64,000 bases of DNA from Pyrodictium sp. (GCA_013540595.1 JABXKE010000001.1:19810-83809), one strand, 5' to 3'. Positions 1-7,876 are shown, counted from the first letter of the stretch. Translations and numbers: made by a program. The notes: generated from the letters alone by a model not told the origin.

Positions 1-130
1 TGTAAGCGTTCACCTTGTCCTCCAGCCGTTTAATTCTATCGTACACAGATGCAACATAGTCTTCGGGATCGAGATTACCCTTTACCAGCATCTGCTTTAC
101 CTCGTATGCGGGTAGCCTGACGGCATCCAA
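1..130 (-). CDS. gatA: GatA N-terminus, glutamyl/aspartyl-tRNA amidotransferase subunit A (partial)
   Basis: The reverse strand reads an open frame that leaves the window at base 1. It starts at a TTG at 130, preceded by a GAGGGGG ribosome binding site about 8 bases upstream. An in-frame stop at 152-154 rules out a longer protein. The roughly 43 visible residues (ending RIKRLEDKVNAY) match the N-terminal helix of archaeal GatA, where a helical segment leads to the x-LNAY/F motif. GatA is the amidase that releases ammonia for converting Glu-tRNA(Gln) or Asp-tRNA(Asn). The catalytic Ser-cisSer-Lys triad lies outside the window, so the call rests on the N-terminus only. The gene is divergent from the MetE-like gene. 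Confidence 0.6.
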   Translation of the reverse strand, partial: MDAVRLPAYEVKQMLVKGNLDPEDYVASVYDRIKRLEDKVNAY

Positions 131-218
131 TACCCTAGCCCCCTCTACAACCTAGCTTGGTAAGAAAAAGCGTTATATCACTCATGTGGTTCTGGAGCCC
201 ATCTGGTTGGTGAACGTC
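131..218. promoter_or_regulatory. Divergent promoter region, gatA / MetE-like
   Basis: A TATA-like TTATAT lies at 173-178 in an A-rich context. Start of transcription would fall near 200, leaving a short leader that holds GGTGA (207-211) six bases before the ATG at 219. No equally clear TATA box is seen for the gatA direction. Confidence 0.5.
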
Positions 219-1229
219 ATGCTCCCCGAGGTGGTTACGGCGGAGGTTCTCGGCGGCTACCCAAGGAGCGAGCGCACTAGAAAGATTCTAAGGAACTACG
301 AGGAGCGTGGCGAAGTTGCGCAAAGCGAAGCCGTTCAGAGCATTTGGAGCGACACTGTTTTGCTGCTTGGAGTGCAGCTGGGAGCCGGCCTTGACGTTGT
401 TGTAGATCCAGCTGTCGAGTGGCACGATCCGCTGAGACCCTTTGTAGAAGCTTGGAGGAATGTTACTGTTGGAGGGCTCTTGAGGTGGTTTGACAACAAC
501 TTCTTCTACCGGGTACCGGTGTTTGTGGACCTTCCAGACCCCATGAGGTTTGTCCTCTCACCGAGAGTGCGATTTATGAGGAGTATGCTTCCTCGCGATG
601 TCAAGCTCAAGGTCGTTCTTCCGGGGCCGCTTACTTTTGTCAAGCTCTCCAAGAACCTCACGGGTAAAGATGCTGCCGAGCTCGCCGAGTCGATAAAGGA
701 GGCGCTGTCCTTGGAAGTGAAGCAAGCTGTGGCTAGCGGAGCTGACGTAGTTCAGTTAGATGAACCATTTCTGGCGGACGTGGACGCTTCTGTGGACGAC
801 GCGAGACTCGCGGTGGACCTAGCAAACGATCTTCTCTCCGCAGCCTCCTCTGCGGGTGGAGAGACCCGCTTTGCAGTTTACTACGGGGTTCCATCCAAGG
901 AGGTATACAGCGAGATAGTGAATGTAAAAGCCGACTATTTGATCCTAGACGTTGTGAGTCAAAGACGGCGTGCAATCGAGCTGCTGGAAGGTCAGGGTGC
1001 AATAAGGGACTCTATAGGACTAGGGCTCGTTGACGGACGTAACCTCTACATGGAGAAGCTCGACAAGGACATACTCCCCCTCGTAGAGAAGCTTGCTGCA
1101 GAGGGGTCTCTGAGGAAGCTTCTGGTAACGACCAGCACGCCCCTGTACCTACTACCCTTTGGAAGTGCTATCAAAAAGACAGAGCTTCTAGGGCGCATAA
1201 AGTCACAACTGGGGGTTCCTAGCAGGTGA
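219..1229 (+). CDS. MetE-like (cobalamin-independent methionine synthase fold) protein without zinc-ligand cysteines
   Basis: The protein has the TIM-barrel pattern of MetE C-terminal domain proteins: an N-terminal GGYPRSERTRK segment (compare GSYPR in the family) and QLDEPF, the conserved Q-x-DEP motif. At about 336 residues it fits the short archaeal MetE-like class. The ATG at 219 is chosen over a GTG at 186 because a GGTGA site and TATA spacing support it. The protein contains no cysteine at all and only one histidine, whereas true MetE enzymes bind catalytic zinc through cysteines in H-x-C and a C-terminal PDCGL-type motif. It is therefore unlikely to be a self-sufficient methionine synthase. 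It could be a partner subunit of a split archaeal enzyme or a repurposed paralogue. No partner is in the window. Confidence 0.7.
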   Translation: MLPEVVTAEVLGGYPRSERTRKILRNYEERGEVAQSEAVQSIWSDTVLLLGVQLGAGLDVVVDPAVEWHDPLRPFVEAWRNVTVGGLLRWFDNNFFYRVPVFVDLPDPMRFVLSPRVRFMRSMLPRDVKLKVVLPGPLTFVKLSKNLTGKDAAELAESIKEALSLEVKQAVASGADVVQLDEPFLADVDASVDDARLAVDLANDLLSAASSAGGETRFAVYYGVPSKEVYSEIVNVKADYLILDVVSQRRRAIELLEGQGAIRDSIGLGLVDGRNLYMEKLDKDILPLVEKLAAEGSLRKLLVTTSTPLYLLPFGSAIKKTELLGRIKSQLGVPSR

Positions 1230-1314
1230 CCCTGTGGCGTTCATGGGAACTGTGCTAAACCGAAAATATATGGGCGAAAAAGCGCTCATGAGGATGCCTT
1301 GAGGGGCTGCAGCG

Positions 1315-1518
1315 TTGCCAATAAGGGTTACCATCCTCGGTAGAGACACCAAAACGGTAGAGTATCGTCCAGGTATGCGTGTAGCCGACATTTTGAAGGA
1401 GCTGGGCCTACTCAGCACGGAGTACGTTGCTGTGAAAAATGGCCGTGTGGTAAGCGAGGAGGAGGAGCTCTCCGAAAACGATGAGGTGACCCTCGTCCCG
1501 GTGGTCTCTGGTGGCTAA
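1315..1518 (+). CDS. MoaD/ThiS-family ubiquitin-like small archaeal modifier / sulfur carrier
   Basis: A 67-residue beta-grasp protein whose last residues are VSGG. A C-terminal Gly-Gly is the hallmark of ThiS, MoaD, Urm1 and SAMP proteins, which are adenylated by an E1-like enzyme and carry thiocarboxylate sulfur. It starts at TTG 1315 with GAGGGG at 1301-1306. A TATA-like AAAATATA lies at 1263-1270. The stop codon lies inside the first codons of the tRNA thiolase gene, so the two are translationally coupled. The neighbour makes tRNA thiolation the most likely role; protein conjugation or molybdopterin synthesis cannot be excluded. Confidence 0.88.
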   Translation: MPIRVTILGRDTKTVEYRPGMRVADILKELGLLSTEYVAVKNGRVVSEEEELSENDEVTLVPVVSGG

Positions 1519-2500
1519 TTGCAGCGTGTGCGGCAGAAAGGCCGTGTACGTTCTACGACACTCAGGCATGGCGTTCTGCGAAAAGCACTTTCTGGAGTAC
1601 TTCGACCGGAAGGTTAGGAGGACTATCAGAAAGTACTCTATGTTTAGGCCGCGAGAGCATATAGTGGTCGCTGTCTCAGGGGGCAAGGACTCGCTCGCGC
1701 TGCTCTACTATCTTGTAAAACTATCGAGAAAACGCGCACCTGGATGGAGCATAACAGCCCTGGTCATAGACGAAGGTATCTCGGGCTACAGGGAACAGAC
1801 GCTAAGGCGCTTCGAGAAGGTGGCAAGCGAGCTTGACGTTAACTACGAGATAGTAAGGTTCAGAGACGAGATCGGCAAGACCCTTGACGAGATAGTCACG
1901 GAGGCGCATAAACGTGGGCTTCCCTACATGCCCTGTACGTTTTGCGGTGTATTTAGGAGGTACCTAATAAACAAGTATGCCAGAAAGCTTGGAGGAGGTG
2001 TTGTTGCTACTGGCCATAACCTCGACGACATAGTCCAGACATTCATAATGAACGTTCTTAACAATGAATGGGATAAAGTCGTCCGTCTAACGCCAGTATC
2101 GGGTCCCCTGTCGCATCCTAAATTTGTTAAAAAAGTTAAACCATTCTATGAAATATTAGAGAAAGAGACAACTATATATGCTCTATTAAATGGTATATAT
2201 GAAGGTTTTGAAGAGTGCCCGTACGCGCAGCTTAGCCCTCGATGGTACGTGAGACGCTTCCTGAACTTTATGGAGGAAAGGAATCCTACACTGAAGTACT
2301 CTTTGCTGCGGAGTTTGGAGAGTATAGTGGATCTGCTGAAGAAGCAGGGAGTAGGCTACAGCGGCGAGATACTTTCCTGCAAGCTGTGCGGCGAGCCTTC
2401 TGCGCACCCTATATGCAGGGCGTGTGAGCTACGCACCATGCTCGGCTTAAAGCTGAGGGAGCTCCGTGCCAATACCGCTGAAGGGAAAGGAACTGGGTAG
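1511..2500 (+). CDS. ttuA: TtuA/Ncs6-type tRNA 2-thiolation enzyme
   Basis: This is a 329-residue PP-loop ATPase. An N-terminal zinc finger (C4-x2-C7 with C23) precedes the ATP loop SGGKDS at 56-61. PCTFC (C142, C145) and C236 are the three cysteines expected to hold the [4Fe-4S] cluster of TtuA-type enzymes. A second zinc ribbon (CKLC...CRAC) closes the protein. The family adenylates a tRNA uridine (U54 for TtuA, U34 for Ncs6/NcsA) and replaces O2 with sulfur from a carrier protein. Its GTG start overlaps the sulfur-carrier gene by 8 bases, so carrier and enzyme form one operon. TtuA versus NcsA specificity cannot be decided from sequence alone. Confidence 0.88.
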   Translation: MANCSVCGRKAVYVLRHSGMAFCEKHFLEYFDRKVRRTIRKYSMFRPREHIVVAVSGGKDSLALLYYLVKLSRKRAPGWSITALVIDEGISGYREQTLRRFEKVASELDVNYEIVRFRDEIGKTLDEIVTEAHKRGLPYMPCTFCGVFRRYLINKYARKLGGGVVATGHNLDDIVQTFIMNVLNNEWDKVVRLTPVSGPLSHPKFVKKVKPFYEILEKETTIYALLNGIYEGFEECPYAQLSPRWYVRRFLNFMEERNPTLKYSLLRSLESIVDLLKKQGVGYSGEILSCKLCGEPSAHPICRACELRTMLGLKLRELRANTAEGKGTG

Positions 2501-2635
2501 GCAGGGGACTGCTTACGGAGAGCATCTCTGTGTTTGTTTTGTTCTGAGCTGCGATATGCTATGGACTTCGGACTTCCTTAGCAGTTGCTCAGAATTGCTG
2601 GATTTTTAGCCTAGAGTTGCGTTTAGGCAAAGCTG

Positions 2636-3226
2636 TTGGAGAGTGATAGGAAGAACCTAGCAGTGTGGCTGGTATACATGGCTGCGACCGAGCATACGTG
2701 GGGGGCGCTAGCTCTCTTCAGCAGTATGCCCTTTATCAATATCGTGCTTGTAACAACGTGCGCTCTCTCAAGTAGCTGCAGCGCGAAGATGGTCGCGAAC
2801 GTTGGTGTGACGGTAATGGCTATTTCCCTCGTAGGGGGCGCAGCCATGTTTCTGGTGCTAGACAATCTACTGGAGTCAGTAGATTCCAGGGCCATGCGTG
2901 CAGCTGTGGCCCCTCCTTATCCGTGCACTTGCTCGTCTCTAGTGCGTGCAGGTATTCTGAAGGTTAAGACACTTGTACCAGCTGCATCGGCAACCTTGGG
3001 TATTCTTTCGCTTTACGTTCTTGTCGTCCTCTACAAGCTCCTCTATGATCTTAATCAGGTTTGCGGAGGGAAAGGAGTAGGTGACCGGTGGGCTCTTAGT
3101 CCTCTAGCATTTGCGATGCTGCTTGTGGCAAGCTTGGGTGTAGCTGGTGCGGTGCTTTCGCCGAAACTTGCACAGCAGCTATACAATCTTCTCCTAGACA
3201 TGGAGGATAGGGAAAAACTACGGTGA
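2636..3226 (+). CDS. Small polytopic membrane protein, unknown
   Basis: A 196-residue protein with about four hydrophobic segments (near residues 20-45, 52-75, 108-130 and 153-175). A cysteine-rich loop with CSSSC lies between the first two, and PCTCSS lies before the third. The TTG start at 2636 is weakly supported, with an AT-rich GATTTTTAGC about 35 bases upstream. The gene is followed after 4 bases by a second membrane protein, so the two are probably cotranscribed. I do not recognise the family. The extracellular-looking cysteines could form disulfides. Confidence 0.6.
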   Translation: MESDRKNLAVWLVYMAATEHTWGALALFSSMPFINIVLVTTCALSSSCSAKMVANVGVTVMAISLVGGAAMFLVLDNLLESVDSRAMRAAVAPPYPCTCSSLVRAGILKVKTLVPAASATLGILSLYVLVVLYKLLYDLNQVCGGKGVGDRWALSPLAFAMLLVASLGVAGAVLSPKLAQQLYNLLLDMEDREKLR

Positions 3227-3230
3227 TCGC

Positions 3231-3476
3231 GTGATGGCGTCCAGTTGTGCGGGTGCAGGTGTAAGGGTTGCGATTATTCTGGCGGGTTATTTGCTGCTTT
3301 CCGTTGCCATGTTCCATCCCAGGTACGGTATATACGTAGAGCGTGCTGTGCTGCTGGTGCTGTTGGGGGTAGCCCTCTACTTAGCTGCACGCTACTGGCT
3401 TCTAGCGTGCAGCCGTGCACCATGTCATGAGGAGTGTGCAAAGCCCGATAACATATTGAGGAGTCCGGTGGGATAA
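3231..3476 (+). CDS. Small membrane protein, unknown
   Basis: An 81-residue protein with two hydrophobic segments (about 9-27 and 36-60) and a Cys-rich tail (CSRAPCHEEC). GTG 3231 and ATG 3234 are both possible starts. The GGTGA that carries the stop of the previous gene is a plausible ribosome binding site for it. The pair 2636-3226 and 3231-3476 looks like a two-gene membrane unit. The function is unknown. Transcription ends about 40 bases before the TnpB element. Confidence 0.5.
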   Translation: MMASSCAGAGVRVAIILAGYLLLSVAMFHPRYGIYVERAVLLVLLGVALYLAARYWLLACSRAPCHEECAKPDNILRSPVG

Positions 3477-3514
3477 ACAGCAGGGTAGAGATAGCGTCAA
3501 CCGGGTTCGCCTCT

Positions 3515-4825
3515 TTATATGTTTGTATATGATTTTATATGAATGGTCATCGGCTCATCCCTTGGAGACCCACCCTTCGCTCGGGCTTCATTGGTCATCG
3601 GGCGGGTACCCCACGACCCAAGGCGTGGGGCTAGGTGTTTAATTGCTCTAAGGTATATATTCATTGCTCCCACTATGTCTCTATCAGACATGAATCCGCA
3701 CCTAGGGCATGTCGCTAGTCTGTGGTTGTAATTCAGTTTTGCACCACATCTTGGGCATGCGGATGAAGTATTCCTTGGGTCTGTGAATACTACTGGCACA
3801 TTATACTCTATTGCTTTAGTTACTATCGCTAACTGCAGTTTACGGTAAGCGAAACGAGATAGCTTATCAGCTAGACTAGAGGACTTCTTAGATGCATTGA
3901 ACCATAGTTTCTCAAGGTCTTCAAGAACAATGGCACTTCTCATCCTCTTAGCCTTAAGTACTATGTGTTTAGCGAACTTCCTGCACCAATCAACAACAAT
4001 ATTCCTTGAGCGTCTATGTAGTGCTCTTATAATGTCTAGCCATTTCCTATTACGTCTCCAGGCATACCTATGCCTCTTCTGTATATCCTCAGCTAGGTGT
4101 TTAAGATACAGTGCTTCCATAAATCTCGTGTCTATCCTCCTAACACTTCTACCGTTGTAAACCACTATTTTCTTCAAGTTAACATCAAGGGAGAGAAGTC
4201 TCCTAGGCTTGTATGGTTTGTGTATCCACTTGAATGGTGTGCTTATCCATATTCTTCCTTGTTTATCAATACTTATGATTACCTCATACCATTTCCTGCC
4301 TATGAACTTCCTTATGTATTCTCTGCTATGCAGTAGTTTTATCTTGAATATTCTACTCCTAAGCTTTACTATGACTACTTGATTCTCAAGATCTATCTTG
4401 GCGTCGTATTTGTCTAGCCTAACTGATAGCTTCCTTAGAACAGGTTTCTTACCACCATTTCTCTTAGCCGACTTAACCATTGATAATGCATGCTTGTATA
4501 TTTGTTTGCACTGGTGCGCACGAAATCCTTGATTCCTCAATACCTTGTAGAACATTTGATGGAGTTGATTCAATGTAGGTAACTTATCCAGTTCCCATAG
4601 GCAGTCAATGATGTGCTGGATAGCTTTACGTGTAATGTATAGTTCTTCTCTCAATTCGTTAAGAGAACCATCTACTAGTTCTCCACGAGCCTTGAGTGTT
4701 AGCATGTATTCTCCTCGGGGAACCACCCATGTGTAGGTGGTCTTCCCCCTCATCGGAGTCATCAGTTGATACTTTTGCATACAAGCTTGTAAGCTTTTGC
4801 ATACATATTTACTCTTGAGGTGCAT
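3515..4825 (-). CDS. tnpB: TnpB, RNA-guided nuclease of IS200/IS605 family
   Basis: This 436-residue TnpB has all RuvC catalytic residues in place: D214 in LSLDVN, E302 in VLEDLEKL and D383 in SDRDIVGAMN. The zinc ribbon C357-x2-C360 ... C373-x2-C376 sits before the last aspartate. TnpB proteins cut DNA next to a short target motif, guided by an omega RNA derived from the 3' end of their own gene. The ATG at 4825 lies one base from the start of the divergent small gene. Later in-frame ATGs (residues 16, 22 and 25) are alternatives, because the conserved N-terminal strand begins near residue 29. The frame is intact, so the nuclease may be active. Confidence 0.92.
   Translation of the reverse strand: MHLKSKYVCKSLQACMQKYQLMTPMRGKTTYTWVVPRGEYMLTLKARGELVDGSLNELREELYITRKAIQHIIDCLWELDKLPTLNQLHQMFYKVLRNQGFRAHQCKQIYKHALSMVKSAKRNGGKKPVLRKLSVRLDKYDAKIDLENQVVIVKLRSRIFKIKLLHSREYIRKFIGRKWYEVIISIDKQGRIWISTPFKWIHKPYKPRRLLSLDVNLKKIVVYNGRSVRRIDTRFMEALYLKHLAEDIQKRHRYAWRRNRKWLDIIRALHRRSRNIVVDWCRKFAKHIVLKAKRMRSAIVLEDLEKLWFNASKKSSSLADKLSRFAYRKLQLAIVTKAIEYNVPVVFTDPRNTSSACPRCGAKLNYNHRLATCPRCGFMSDRDIVGAMNIYLRAIKHLAPRLGSWGTRPMTNEARAKGGSPRDEPMTIHIKSYTNI
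3530..3640 (-). ncRNA. Candidate omega RNA region at the TnpB 3' end
   Basis: The last codons of tnpB contain a perfect 7-bp inverted repeat, CCCCACG at 3609-3615 and CGTGGGG at 3624-3630, with an 8-base loop. The segment GGTCATCGG also occurs twice (near 3544 and 3595). TnpB guide RNAs normally come from this part of the element and end in the flanking DNA. The boundaries given are approximate and no experimental support is visible. Confidence 0.4.
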
Positions 4826-4826
4826 T

Positions 4827-4976
4827 ATGGTTGTAGTCTACATGTTCGAGGCAAGCATCATAAAGATGGGCAACCGCTGCTACATATACCCACCCAAGGA
4901 GTACCAAGACAAGATAGCCAAGCTACGCAGAAAGAAAATAAAAATACTGCTACTTCACGAAGAAGACAATCCATGA
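4827..4976 (+). CDS. 49-residue protein divergent from tnpB, unknown (AbrB-like feel)
   Basis: An ATG at 4827 opens a 49-codon frame ending with TGA at 4974-4976. The protein begins MVVVYMFEASIIKMGNRCY and continues with PPKEYQ, then a lysine/arginine-rich stretch and an acidic tail. A strand, a GN turn and a P-x-K-x-Y helix resemble small swapped-hairpin (AbrB/SpoVT-like) DNA-binding proteins, but this is only an impression. Its start codon is one base from the annotated tnpB start on the other strand, so the two genes share a promoter region or one start is wrong. It may regulate tnpB. Confidence 0.5.
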   Translation: MVVVYMFEASIIKMGNRCYIYPPKEYQDKIAKLRRKKIKILLLHEEDNP

Positions 4977-5030
4977 AAAACATATAAAATAATACGCTTT
5001 TATATAAAACCTGCCACGGCTTGACCTCTC

Positions 5031-6206
5031 TTACTCTGGCGGAAGCACCCCTGTCTCGACTACTTTCCTAAGTATGCTCTCCACATCTATATGCTTGACA
5101 AGCCTGGCCACGATCCTAGACCCGCGCTGCCAAGTGCGCACAACCTCTAAGTTAATGCCTAAGCCCTTCATGTATTCCGTGAACTCCTTAAGCTCGTTTA
5201 TGCTGGAGAACTCTAGGTCGAACTCATCTTGCAAGGATAATCCGCTGAAGATTTTCCGGAGAGTCTCAAGAGCGGGCTCTACGATGGTCCATCCTAGCCT
5301 GGTGGCGTAATCCCGTAGCTCTCCTGGTCTTAGATCTATCTCGTATATTCTCAGTACTTCCTTGAAGAGGCTTATGAGGAGTTGACTCCCCTGTCCAGCG
5401 CCTAAAAGCAGCCTCATTTGGCTCCTTACAGCAGTCAGGTTTGAAGCCTCTGTTGTGTACTTTAGTGGCGCTACCCTGGCCTTGGGGTCACGCAGCACAA
5501 TACCTCCCCTGCCGCTACGCTCTAGCATGCTAACGATCCTACGTATTTCGTCTACATCGTGCTTGTCCACGGTTGCGAGAACCGGTACCTCCTTCACGTT
5601 ATGTTGAAGTAGAACTTGGCTCCTTTCAGTAGGGCTCAGATAGGATCCACTGCAGTATATGTCGAAGACGTAGTAGCCGAAGCGTGGCTCTTCCGGATAG
5701 AAGTAGCGTGCGTAAGGGTTCTCCAGCCCTATAACCTCGCCCACGAGGTGGCATGTTCCTGGATCCAGGCTCTCTAGGAGCTCCTTCAGCCTCTCTCCTT
5801 GATCGCGTTGAAGCCTACCCGTTGTATATGGGCATACAAGGCCGTCCCTGGTCAACGCTACTATGCTTCCATCTAAATGCAATACTTGCACGTTGTATCC
5901 GTTCAGCTTCTCCTCCACGACCACCTTGTCCACAAAGTGTCTTGGGACAGCTTTGCTTAGCAGCACGGCTTCTCTTAGGGGAGGATATGCCGGAATTATC
6001 CGTGCAGAACCCTTCTCGTGGAAGAAGACCGTAGTGCCTCTGCGCAGTCCAGCAAAATCGTGTAGAAAGGCAGCGTAAACTAGGCTTCGGTAGCGGAAAA
6101 ACGCTATGTTGCCTTTGTGGATGCCGTCCATGGTAACCTCGGGTGGGAGCCTAACCGCCTCGGAGAGCGCATCTACCATCCAGCCTTCTGGCTTCTCGAT
6201 CTTCAA
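5031..6206 (-). CDS. ATP-dependent RNA ligase, archaeal Rnl3 type
   Basis: A 391-residue nucleotidyltransferase. Motif I is EEKLNGYNV with the adenylated lysine at K100. FGYYVFDIY (motif III, near 174-183), GGIVLRDP (motif IV, near 235) and APLKYTT (motif V, near 250) follow in order, then a long C-terminal domain. This is the layout of homodimeric archaeal Rnl3 ligases, which seal or circularise RNA ends through an enzyme-AMP intermediate. The ATG is followed by the expected conserved N-terminal region. It stands alone on the minus strand between the TnpB element and a YdjM-like gene. A role in intron or rRNA/sRNA circularisation is an inference. Confidence 0.85.
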   Translation of the reverse strand: MKIEKPEGWMVDALSEAVRLPPEVTMDGIHKGNIAFFRYRSLVYAAFLHDFAGLRRGTTVFFHEKGSARIIPAYPPLREAVLLSKAVPRHFVDKVVVEEKLNGYNVQVLHLDGSIVALTRDGLVCPYTTGRLQRDQGERLKELLESLDPGTCHLVGEVIGLENPYARYFYPEEPRFGYYVFDIYCSGSYLSPTERSQVLLQHNVKEVPVLATVDKHDVDEIRRIVSMLERSGRGGIVLRDPKARVAPLKYTTEASNLTAVRSQMRLLLGAGQGSQLLISLFKEVLRIYEIDLRPGELRDYATRLGWTIVEPALETLRKIFSGLSLQDEFDLEFSSINELKEFTEYMKGLGINLEVVRTWQRGSRIVARLVKHIDVESILRKVVETGVLPPE

Positions 6207-6282
6207 GTTCTATTGGCCCGTTTCTTATTCCTCCTGCCTTAGCCAAAGGCTTTAACAGCTGCTAACCTTAGCATACCCCCTG

Positions 6283-6738
6283 CTACATGAGACTAGCCCA
6301 TCGCAGCAGCGAGAGAAGGAGTACCAGTGCGGAGATGGCCTGCAGGATCCTGTTGGCTCCAGGCGATCCGCTTCTAAGCTTGGCTATTCTATAGAACCTC
6401 TTCGAAAGGGGATAAAACAAGGCGACGCCCCTGGCTGTCACAGCGTCTAACAGTATGTGAGAGATGTAGCCCAGCGCGAATCCGAGTGCAGCAGCATTCT
6501 CGATCACGGTAGCTCCCAACAAGCTTACTGCCACAATCACAACGGCAAATGCTGCAGCCAGTGCGAATACAGAGTGAAGCAGTGCTCTGTGCCTCGTGCT
6601 CAAATCAAAATCAGGAAAGACAGCGCCCACGCTGCTGGTGAAGATCGCGATAACTATCTCGGCAGCGCTCCATCTACCATACGCAGCTACGGCAGTCACC
6701 AGGGCAGCTCCGAAAATAATGTGTGTCTGTCTCAGCAA
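6283..6738 (-). CDS. YdjM/LexA-regulated-type membrane-bound metal-dependent hydrolase
   Basis: The protein carries the signature of PF04307: an N-terminal TH...G, an internal PDFDLSTRHRALLHS (HR and H metal-type ligands) and a later SHILLDAVTARG. Three or four membrane segments lie between them. Members are predicted inner-membrane hydrolases, but substrates are not known. TTG 6738 is chosen because AGAGGGGG precedes it. ATG codons at 6756 and 6768 and TTG 6777 lie in the same frame and are alternatives. It is divergent from the SDR gene. Confidence 0.75.
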   Translation of the reverse strand: MLRQTHIIFGAALVTAVAAYGRWSAAEIVIAIFTSSVGAVFPDFDLSTRHRALLHSVFALAAAFAVVIVAVSLLGATVIENAAALGFALGYISHILLDAVTARGVALFYPLSKRFYRIAKLRSGSPGANRILQAISALVLLLSLLRWASLM

Positions 6739-6796
6739 GCGACCCCCTCTTAGCATGCAAACAGGCATAAGCGCCAAAGAGCTATTGAGCCTAACT

Positions 6797-6810
6797 CATC
6801 TTTAAGTAAC
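6797..6810. promoter_or_regulatory. Shared TATA region, YdjM-like / SDR
   Basis: A TTTAAG core at 6801-6806 reads as a TATA box in both directions (CTTAAA on the minus strand). It lies about 29 bases before the SDR ATG, which would make that mRNA leaderless. Confidence 0.5.
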
Positions 6811-6834
6811 CAATCTGTGTGGTGAATAGGTCCC

Positions 6835-7578
6835 ATGGATTACGTTCTCGTGACCGGAGGGAGCAGGGGCATTGGCAGAGCGGTTGTGCTTCGCTTTGCT
6901 CGCGAGGGCTTTGCAGTGTTATTCACGTACAAAAGCAACATCGAAAGGGCCCGCGAGGTTGCCAAGGAGGCCGCCTCGCTGGGCGCTCGCTGTGTCAAGT
7001 ACGTTCAGATGGATCTTTCAGACCTCGATAGCATAAGAAGCGCTGTGAGCGAGATAGCTAGCTCGGCGCCGTACATCAACGTTCTGGTCAACAACGCAGG
7101 TATACTTCACCTGGATTCCCTGGAGACAGCAAGCGTAGAGGACATAGAGGTGGTCGTCAAAGTGAACTTATTAGGAACAATTATTTTTACGAAGCTAGTG
7201 CTACCTCTTATGAAAAAAGCACCCTGGGCGTCAATCGTGAATGTGGCGAGCATTGCAGGTGAGACGGGCAACGTTTATGCATCAACGGTATATGCTGCTA
7301 CTAAGGCTGGTATAATAGGATTCACGAAGAGGCTTGCGGTGGAGGTTGCTCCAAAAGTACGGGTTAACGCGGTTGCGCCGAGTTTCGTCGAGACCGACAT
7401 GGTGAGGGAGTTCCTATCGTCTGAAGAAAAGAGAAAACAGATTGTTGATCTCCACCCGCTGAAGATTATAATCAAGCCCGAAGATGTTGCAGAGGCGATA
7501 TTCTTCCTCGCCAGCCCCAAGCTGTCCCGTGCTGTAACAGGCCATGTTCTACGCGTGAATGCGGGTAGGTTTACGTAG
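6835..7578 (+). CDS. Short-chain dehydrogenase/reductase (FabG-like)
   Basis: A 247-residue Rossmann enzyme with TGGSRGIG at 7-14, NNAG at 86-89, and the catalytic triad S139, Y153 and K157 (YAATK). This fits classical NAD(P)-dependent SDRs of the 3-oxoacyl-reductase group. Crenarchaea lack a bacterial-type fatty acid synthase, so the substrate is open: a sugar, an alcohol or an acyl intermediate. The ATG at 6835 sits at leaderless distance from the TATA box. No pathway genes adjoin it. Confidence 0.85.
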   Translation: MDYVLVTGGSRGIGRAVVLRFAREGFAVLFTYKSNIERAREVAKEAASLGARCVKYVQMDLSDLDSIRSAVSEIASSAPYINVLVNNAGILHLDSLETASVEDIEVVVKVNLLGTIIFTKLVLPLMKKAPWASIVNVASIAGETGNVYASTVYAATKAGIIGFTKRLAVEVAPKVRVNAVAPSFVETDMVREFLSSEEKRKQIVDLHPLKIIIKPEDVAEAIFFLASPKLSRAVTGHVLRVNAGRFT

Positions 7579-7620
7579 ATGTGCGGCCAACCTCAAAGGT
7601 CAAAAGAGGGTAACATCAAG

Positions 7621-7869
7621 CTACCCTTTCTTCCCTGACGATGTCTTTGTTATGGTCATCTTGATGACTCTTCCTTGGCGCTCCACTTCTGCCCTCCCTA
7701 TTCTCGCTGCAGCTAAGTTGGATATCAGGATGATTGCACAAGGCTCAGATGTCAACAAGACAACCAGCTTGCCTCCGTCAGGCATCTCAGCAAGCTTTTT
7801 AAGAGTCTTCACGACGGGTCCTGGACACTCTTCGTCCCGGAGATCCAGCACCTCCTCCACTTCTACCAT
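7621..7869 (-). CDS. tusA: TusA-family sulfurtransferase
   Basis: An 82-residue protein with the TusA two-layer sandwich pattern. LDLRDEECPGP places the conserved C-P-x-P motif at C15-P18, where persulfide sulfur is carried. TusA proteins pass sulfur from a desulfurase to tRNA thiolation, cofactor synthesis or dissimilatory sulfur enzymes. It lies 7 bases downstream of a diverged paralogue, in the same operon. The SufS-like desulfurase at 10.3 kb and the thiolation pair at 1.3 kb are plausible partners, though they are not in the same operon. Confidence 0.85.
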   Translation of the reverse strand: MVEVEEVLDLRDEECPGPVVKTLKKLAEMPDGGKLVVLLTSEPCAIILISNLAAARIGRAEVERQGRVIKMTITKTSSGKKG

Positions 7870-7876
7870 CCCCGGG

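Larger units (their letters stand above)
3480..4976. mobile_element. TnpB-only IS200/IS605-family element (IS1341-like)
   Basis: The element contains tnpB with no Y1 transposase (tnpA) beside it. It lies between AT-rich flanks (3510-3545 and 4975-5010), and its tnpB has lower GC than neighbouring genes. Exact ends are not fixed. The 3' end of tnpB carries a strong hairpin, and the 5' side carries a divergent 49-codon gene. Elements of this type are mobilised in trans or kept as TnpB loci. Confidence 0.6.
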
